Source: an uncultured Clostridia bacterium (lineage in GTDB: Bacteria; Bacillota; Clostridia; Oscillospirales; CAG-272). From it: 8,152 bases of DNA. Where the stretch lies: the NCBI GenBank assembly GCA_946055715.1, contig CAMGGT010000026.1, positions 1 to 8,152 on the forward strand. Reading direction: 5' to 3'. Each line of letters starts with the position of its first letter. Position 1 is the first letter of the stretch. The position numbers were made by a program, and so were the translations under genes. A model generated the notes under the pieces. That model saw nothing but the letters and a program-made list of their open reading frames with translations, ran no database searches and was not told the DNA's origin. This document shows positions 3,981 to 8,152 of this stretch, piece by piece.

Positions 3981-6968
3981 ATGAAGAAAAAACGATTGCT
4001 TGTATTTGCCTTTCTTCTCGGGGTCGTACTGTGTTTTTCCATGACGGCGTGCGACAAAACACTGGAGCAGTTGCAAAACGCATACGGCGCTATCCTGGAC
4101 GGTGGCGGGTTTGAAAAGGGCTCGTCACTTGTCACCGAAACCGTTGACACAACGGGCGAAAAGGGCAAGGAACTCCTCTCGCTGCTTGAAGAGCAGGCAT
4201 ACGACAAAGACGCGGCTGTTTCCATTTTTGAGATCTTTGTCTCAAAGGACGGCAAGGAAGTGCAGCCGAATGGGACGGTGAAGATCACCATCCCCGCACC
4301 CTTTGCAAGCGACAGCGGTTATGTCACCTTCCACATCAAAGACGACAACAGCGTGGAAGAACTGGCAACGACCTATGCGGACGGACTGATCTCCTTTGAA
4401 ACAGATAGCTTTTCCTATTTCGTCGTGGCCGAGGCGGAGAAGTATTATATGCTGACGATCAACAATGCCGGCGGGTCGGGCGTGATCAGTTACAACGATG
4501 AAGAACAGCCCAACGGCTATCAGGCAGAATTGACCGAGGGGTCGAAAGTCACGCTGACCGCATCACCGTCAGAGGGGTACAAATTTGTGGGCTGGTTCGA
4601 GCCGGACGGAGCCGCAGTGACAACGCTGGTGTTGAAAGAAACGCCCGTATCGACTTCCGCTACATACGAGTTTACCATGCCCGCGGCAGAGTACACGGTA
4701 TATGCCGTATTCGAAGAAGTGACAACCTACTCCTTCTCCGCGTTCATCGAAGGGGAAGGCGGCTATTTTGAGATCAACGGAGAAAACGGCGGCCGCGATT
4801 ATTGGCTGGAAAAACTCAACAGCGGCGATACCGTATCTCTTAAAGTCGTTGCAAATGCGGGCTATGATTTCAAGGGCTGGTATGCCGCAACCGACATTCC
4901 CGAATTTATTTCGGCATCGGCTGAATATACCTTCACTGTTGGAAACGAAGATGTTTCCGTCACGGCGGTATTTGAGGCAAAAGTCACGGGACTGATTCTT
5001 GACGCTGCAAACGCCGGCTTCACCGAAGGCACAGCCACCTATACCATCGGCGACGAAAACAAACCGAATCCCGAATATGTCGTTGTCAGCGGTGCGACCG
5101 CCGCCGGGAACATCGCCCTTGTCAAAGACACCGACTATACGATCGACCTCGGGGGGCTCGATTTCGCAAAAGCGGGCACATACACGATTACTTACACCTA
5201 TAGCAAAGATGCTACGATAAAGGATACTCTGACGGTCGAAGTCGTTGCGCCCAAGTATCTGTTCAACGCCGTCGTCGGAACTTCGGGCGGTTTGATCTAC
5301 CAAAGCGACACAGAACTGCCCAACGGTTACGCCGGCGAACATGAGGAGGGCGAAACGGTCACGCTGAAGGCCATCGCCAATGAGGGTTACAAGTTTGCCG
5401 GCTGGTACACAAACACCGACACACCCGAACTGATTTCCGAAAACGCCGAACACACCTTTGTGGCGGGCAATTCCGATCAATATGTAACGGCAAGATTTGC
5501 GTTGGAAATACGTTTTTTGTGGAACGACAGTGCTAACGCAGGTTTCGACGACGAAAACAAATCGGCAACGGTAACGGTGGGCGACACAGTTTTGCCCGAC
5601 CCCCAAGCGGTTATTATTTACGGTAACACGGTGGAAGGCGACATTGTTTTGCAATACGGCGTTGACTACACGATAGACCTTGGCGGGTTAGACTTCGCAC
5701 AACCGGGAATTTACACGATAACCTACACCTACGCAAAAAACACAAGCAAGTACACGCAACTGACGATAACGGTGAATGAGGCGCAAGAACCCGTTGAAAT
5801 TCATCTATCCTACGCCGGTTCGGCAGACCCCGTTAAGTACAACGGCGGACGCGCGGCGTACGTGTTTAAGTCGAGCATTCTGAACAACGGCGAAGCATGT
5901 GACATAAGCGCGCTTGGTTTGAACTACGAATGGCGCAACCACTTCACGCAAGAAGTTGTTGCGGCGGCAAGAGACGACACATGGGATGACGAGGCCGGCC
6001 ATTTCCCGTCTCCGGCAGTCGTCGGCGTATACGACTTTGTGGTCTATATGCTGGAAGGCGAAACCAAGGTCGACCTTCTTACGCTCACAAGAACGATCGA
6101 AGTCAACCGGTTTGCTTTGGTTGACGGCACCGAGGGCCTGAGCGAATATACCTGCTATACCTTTATCGCAAAGGTGGGAGATCGCTATTTTGCGATGAGC
6201 AACCCCTTTGAAGGAAACAGTGAACGCGCAGCGATCGAGGTCTTCCCGGATGAAAATGGCATCATTTCTCTCGGAGAGCAGTACGAATATGTGTTCAGAC
6301 CGTACGATTCTTATAAGGTGGCAGACAACGGTCTGACGAAGTACCGTCTCAGAACGGGTATGGGACTGAACAGAACGGGAAATCTCATTCTTTGGGATAC
6401 CGGCCACATCGAGTACAATACATCGGTCAGCGCGGATTATACGGTTACCTTTACCTTTGGCGAAGACAGCACCGCCACGGTCCATGCGCCGTATTGCGGC
6501 GGAACGCTTCGCCTTGTGTATGACGAAACGACAGACAGCTATCTGTTCACCGCCAAGAGTGCGAATGAAGACGAAAGACCCTCTTACCCGGTCTATCTTT
6601 ACGGTGAATATGTGGAAGTCGTCGAACCGACCGAAACCTACGATTTTTACAACAAGTTGAGCAAGGCCTACGACGGCGAAGCGGTTTCTTTCAACATCTA
6701 CAAAGATGTGTACATCTGCACCGAAAATGGCGATTTGTCAAGCTTGCTTAAGATGGAAATGGGCAGATTCGTGTGGACGGATCTGAAATTCAATCTCATT
6801 TCCGTCGGCGAGGTCGGCGAGGACGGAATGACCGTCACCGGTCCTTCCGATGTCGGACAATATCAGCTTGTCTTCCAGACGCTGGAAAAGGGTGAGGAAG
6901 GCATGGTTTGGACGGATAAAGCCATTCTGCACGCATTTGAGATCTACGAAGCTACAACCGAAATCTGA
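3981..6968 (+). CDS. Large surface lipoprotein with InlB-B-like and Ig-like repeats
   Basis: This 995-residue protein begins with a lysine-rich signal peptide and a lipobox (SMTAC), which makes C24 the lipidated residue, so it should sit on the outer face of the membrane. Residues about 75-150 form a beta domain (EVQPNGTVKITIPAPF to SFSYFVVAE). Three InlB-B-like repeats follow at about 155-246, 250-332 and 426-507, each with the signature EGxxVTLxA...GYxFxGW. Two near-duplicate Ig-like modules (about 336-423 and 510-598) share the peptide DYTIDLGGLDFA. Residues 600-710 and 885-990 look like further Ig-like regions, and 711-880 is beta-rich and unassigned. There is no LPXTG anchor and no catalytic motif. 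A role in adhesion, surface display or ligand sensing is plausible but unproven. Codons from about 5484 to 5963 differ sharply from the rest of the gene. A second in-frame ATG at 3975 is possible. Confidence 0.85.
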   Translation: MKKKRLLVFAFLLGVVLCFSMTACDKTLEQLQNAYGAILDGGGFEKGSSLVTETVDTTGEKGKELLSLLEEQAYDKDAAVSIFEIFVSKDGKEVQPNGTVKITIPAPFASDSGYVTFHIKDDNSVEELATTYADGLISFETDSFSYFVVAEAEKYYMLTINNAGGSGVISYNDEEQPNGYQAELTEGSKVTLTASPSEGYKFVGWFEPDGAAVTTLVLKETPVSTSATYEFTMPAAEYTVYAVFEEVTTYSFSAFIEGEGGYFEINGENGGRDYWLEKLNSGDTVSLKVVANAGYDFKGWYAATDIPEFISASAEYTFTVGNEDVSVTAVFEAKVTGLILDAANAGFTEGTATYTIGDENKPNPEYVVVSGATAAGNIALVKDTDYTIDLGGLDFAKAGTYTITYTYSKDATIKDTLTVEVVAPKYLFNAVVGTSGGLIYQSDTELPNGYAGEHEEGETVTLKAIANEGYKFAGWYTNTDTPELISENAEHTFVAGNSDQYVTARFALEIRFLWNDSANAGFDDENKSATVTVGDTVLPDPQAVIIYGNTVEGDIVLQYGVDYTIDLGGLDFAQPGIYTITYTYAKNTSKYTQLTITVNEAQEPVEIHLSYAGSADPVKYNGGRAAYVFKSSILNNGEACDISALGLNYEWRNHFTQEVVAAARDDTWDDEAGHFPSPAVVGVYDFVVYMLEGETKVDLLTLTRTIEVNRFALVDGTEGLSEYTCYTFIAKVGDRYFAMSNPFEGNSERAAIEVFPDENGIISLGEQYEYVFRPYDSYKVADNGLTKYRLRTGMGLNRTGNLILWDTGHIEYNTSVSADYTVTFTFGEDSTATVHAPYCGGTLRLVYDETTDSYLFTAKSANEDERPSYPVYLYGEYVEVVEPTETYDFYNKLSKAYDGEAVSFNIYKDVYICTENGDLSSLLKMEMGRFVWTDLKFNLISVGEVGEDGMTVTGPSDVGQYQLVFQTLEKGEEGMVWTDKAILHAFEIYEATTEI
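5133..5207 (+). repeat. Ig-like module core, copy 1
   Basis: Residues 385-409 of the lipoprotein. The first 12 residues (DYTIDLGGLDFA) are identical to copy 2, and 21 of 25 match overall. The codons follow the usage of the flanking gene (TAT, ATC, CTC, GAT). Confidence 0.85.
5484..5963 (+). other. Codon-usage patch inside the lipoprotein gene
   Basis: Over residues 502-660 I count 11 Tyr codons, all TAC; 11 Ile codons, none ATC (6 ATT, 5 ATA); 6 Gln codons, all CAA; and about 14 Val codons, none GTC. On both sides ATC, GTC, TAT and CAG are common. The reading frame is continuous. The patch starts near the end of the third InlB-like repeat and ends inside the next Ig-like region, so its edges do not match domain borders. 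Confidence 0.7.
5664..5738 (+). repeat. Ig-like module core, copy 2
   Basis: Residues 562-586 of the lipoprotein. Over the 12 identical residues shared with copy 1, six codons are changed synonymously (for example ATC to ATA, CTC to TTA). The DNA has therefore diverged while the peptide has not. This copy lies inside the codon-shifted patch. Confidence 0.85.
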
Positions 6969-6982
6969 CAAACACAAAACGG

Positions 6983-7026
6983 GGCGGTTGCCGATGCACC
7001 AAAGAGTGCATTGGCAACCGCCTTTT
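6983..7026. terminator. Strong, possibly bidirectional terminator between convergent genes
   Basis: A 17-bp stem pairs GGCGGTTGCC-G-ATGCAC (6983-6999) with GTGCAT-T-GGCAACCGCC (7006-7022). The single irregular pair is a G-T wobble, and the loop has 6 bases. TTTT (7023-7026), then CG and another TTTT, follow on the plus strand. On the minus strand the stem is followed by CCG and then TTTT. It lies 14 bases after the lipoprotein stop and about 50 bases after the ComEC-like stop, so it can serve both converging transcripts. Confidence 0.9.
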
Positions 7027-7072
7027 CGTTTTGGCCTTTTCTGCGGCCGCATTGCGCTTTGCTTTACGGTCG

Positions 7073-8152
7073 CTACTCGTCCCGCCAGTCGGCAGCGAAG
7101 AGAAGCTGGGGTGTTTCTATGTCCGGCGGCAGAGAAAAGGCAAGATTATCCCGCGCAAGCAGGATCCGCTCGGTATCGTCAGAGACGGGTAGCGGGAGCG
7201 GATGGTCGGGAGACGGGCCATGTGCCGGGATGATGACCGTGCGTGAGCGTGCAAGCACCTCTGAACCGGCAACAAAAGCGGGTGTCTCCGGCATGGTGGC
7301 AGACAGCACCGTCAGCCATTCGCCGCCCATGTCGACCGAGCAGGCAAAGGCCTCTTTACGCGAGGCGGTGAGCGCCTCCGGCCACAGAAACAGCAGCATG
7401 TCTTCCGAGAGGGCGGACACCTCGCCCTCCGGCAGCATTTCTACCGATGTATGAAAGGCAGAGACGGTGCGGGTGATGCGTTCTGCCTCCGCTTTGTCGG
7501 TGGAGGCGGGGATGTAGACGGTGGCAACACGCACTTGTGTCAGCAACCGTTCCAGCCAGGCAAGGGAGGTGTTTTGGTGCGTATGCGCCAGCACCAGTCC
7601 GTCAAGGTCAGACACCCGTTCTTGCATCAGCAGTTCCGTTTGCGCACGGGCGGCGGAAGTGGTGCCGCTGCAGGTCAGGATGAGATATTTTTCCGATGGG
7701 CGAGAGAGCAGCAGCGCATCACTGCTTTTGTAGGAAGAGTAATGGACATATTCTGCCCGGTTGGCCTGCATGTTGGTATAGAGAGCGGCGCCCGCGGCAA
7801 AAACAAAGAACAGCGCCACCGCCGAAAGAGAGGCGGCAAACAGACGCTTCGGCCCGAACAGCAACACAAGCAACGCCAGCACCAGACATACGATGGCCAA
7901 AACGATGACGGGCTTGTTCAGAAACAGCGTCTCATGCGGGAGACTTGCGCCGTATTCCGCTACCGACAGCACGATCTCGCCCCACTTCTGCGCCAGAAAA
8001 CACACAAAGTCGCCCAGCAGTGGAATCCACCCGACAAGGGGCAGGCAAAGGCCGAAGAAGAGGCAACTTTCGACCATTGGTGCCAACACCAGATTGGCGG
8101 GCAGAGATACGGCGGATACTCGCCCGAAGCAGACCGCCACGGGCAGGAGTGT
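7073..8152 (-). CDS. comEC: ComEC/Rec2-family DNA-uptake channel, C-terminal part (5' partial)
   Basis: The minus-strand frame is open to the right edge, so the N-terminal OB-like region and most of the channel are outside the window. I number residues from the GTG at 8140. The start of the visible part (FGRVSAVSLPANLVLAPMVE) matches the conserved end of the competence membrane domain. Further membrane helices follow at about 24-50, 76-95 and 100-121. The remaining residues (about 130-355) sit where ComEC proteins carry a metallo-beta-lactamase-like domain. Here the DVGQGD motif is absent, and the HxDxDH motif is reduced to H186-T-H188-Q-N (LVLAHTHQNT). A later IIPAHGPSPDH resembles the HHGS region. 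The family carries single-stranded DNA across the membrane during transformation. The tail probably lacks nuclease activity. The stop is TAG (7075-7073), and the gene converges on the lipoprotein gene. Confidence 0.85.
   Translation of the reverse strand, partial: TLLPVAVCFGRVSAVSLPANLVLAPMVESCLFFGLCLPLVGWIPLLGDFVCFLAQKWGEIVLSVAEYGASLPHETLFLNKPVIVLAIVCLVLALLVLLFGPKRLFAASLSAVALFFVFAAGAALYTNMQANRAEYVHYSSYKSSDALLLSRPSEKYLILTCSGTTSAARAQTELLMQERVSDLDGLVLAHTHQNTSLAWLERLLTQVRVATVYIPASTDKAEAERITRTVSAFHTSVEMLPEGEVSALSEDMLLFLWPEALTASRKEAFACSVDMGGEWLTVLSATMPETPAFVAGSEVLARSRTVIIPAHGPSPDHPLPLPVSDDTERILLARDNLAFSLPPDIETPQLLFAADWRDE

Noticed and set aside
4569..5654. Antisense open frame (361 residues) opposite the lipoprotein gene
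   Set aside because: It is a shadow of the repeat-coding strand; its apparent repeats mirror those of the lipoprotein, and it has no recognisable domain.
1..8152. CRISPR array, tRNA, rRNA, insertion sequence or phage genes
   Set aside because: I saw no regularly spaced repeats, tRNA-like cloverleaf, transposase or integrase motifs, or terminal inverted repeats on either strand.

Overview
This 8.15 kb window has base composition a little above 50% GC by eye. It uses strong AGGAGG-type ribosome sites, genes that overlap by a few bases, a Gram-positive-type lipoprotein with InlB-like repeats, and a 7TM-type sensor protein typical of Clostridia. Together these suggest a chromosomal segment of a Clostridia-class Firmicute, probably an uncultured gut or anaerobic lineage. 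That placement is inference; no marker gene is present.

Layout, left to right. (1) Positions 2-3283, plus strand: a translationally coupled three-gene signalling operon. It encodes a membrane sensor protein with no visible kinase chemistry (5' end outside the window), a membrane histidine kinase with a PAS-like region, an HD phosphoacceptor and an ATPase domain, and a NarL/LuxR-type response regulator with all the usual receiver residues. A strong rho-independent terminator (about 3334-3383) closes it. (2) Positions 3384-3523: a short leader with a possible extended -10 promoter, a small dyad and a hairpin. (3) Positions 3524-3928: a stand-alone receiver-like protein that keeps the central Asp but has lost the acidic pair, the Thr/Ser and the Lys. 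(4) Positions 3981-6968: a 995-residue lipoprotein that starts 52 bases after it. The lipoprotein is a mosaic of three InlB-B-like repeats, two near-duplicate Ig-like modules, further Ig-like regions and one unassigned beta-rich region. (5) A near-perfect hairpin (6983-7022) separates it from (6) a convergent minus-strand gene: the C-terminal part of a ComEC/Rec2-type DNA-uptake channel whose metallo-beta-lactamase-like tail has lost its metal-binding signature.

Working model (inference): the 7TM-type protein and the kinase sense a signal together and phosphorylate the LuxR regulator. The pseudo-receiver and lipoprotein form a separate unit that may be a target of this system or may modulate it. 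The ComEC gene is probably unrelated to the signalling block.

The most striking observation is inside the lipoprotein gene. About 160 consecutive codons (about 5484-5963) use a different synonymous codon set from both flanks: all Tyr as TAC, no ATC for Ile, all Gln as CAA, no GTC for Val. The reading frame is unbroken and the patch contains one of the two duplicated Ig-like modules. This points to a recombined or imported segment, or to an assembly chimera.
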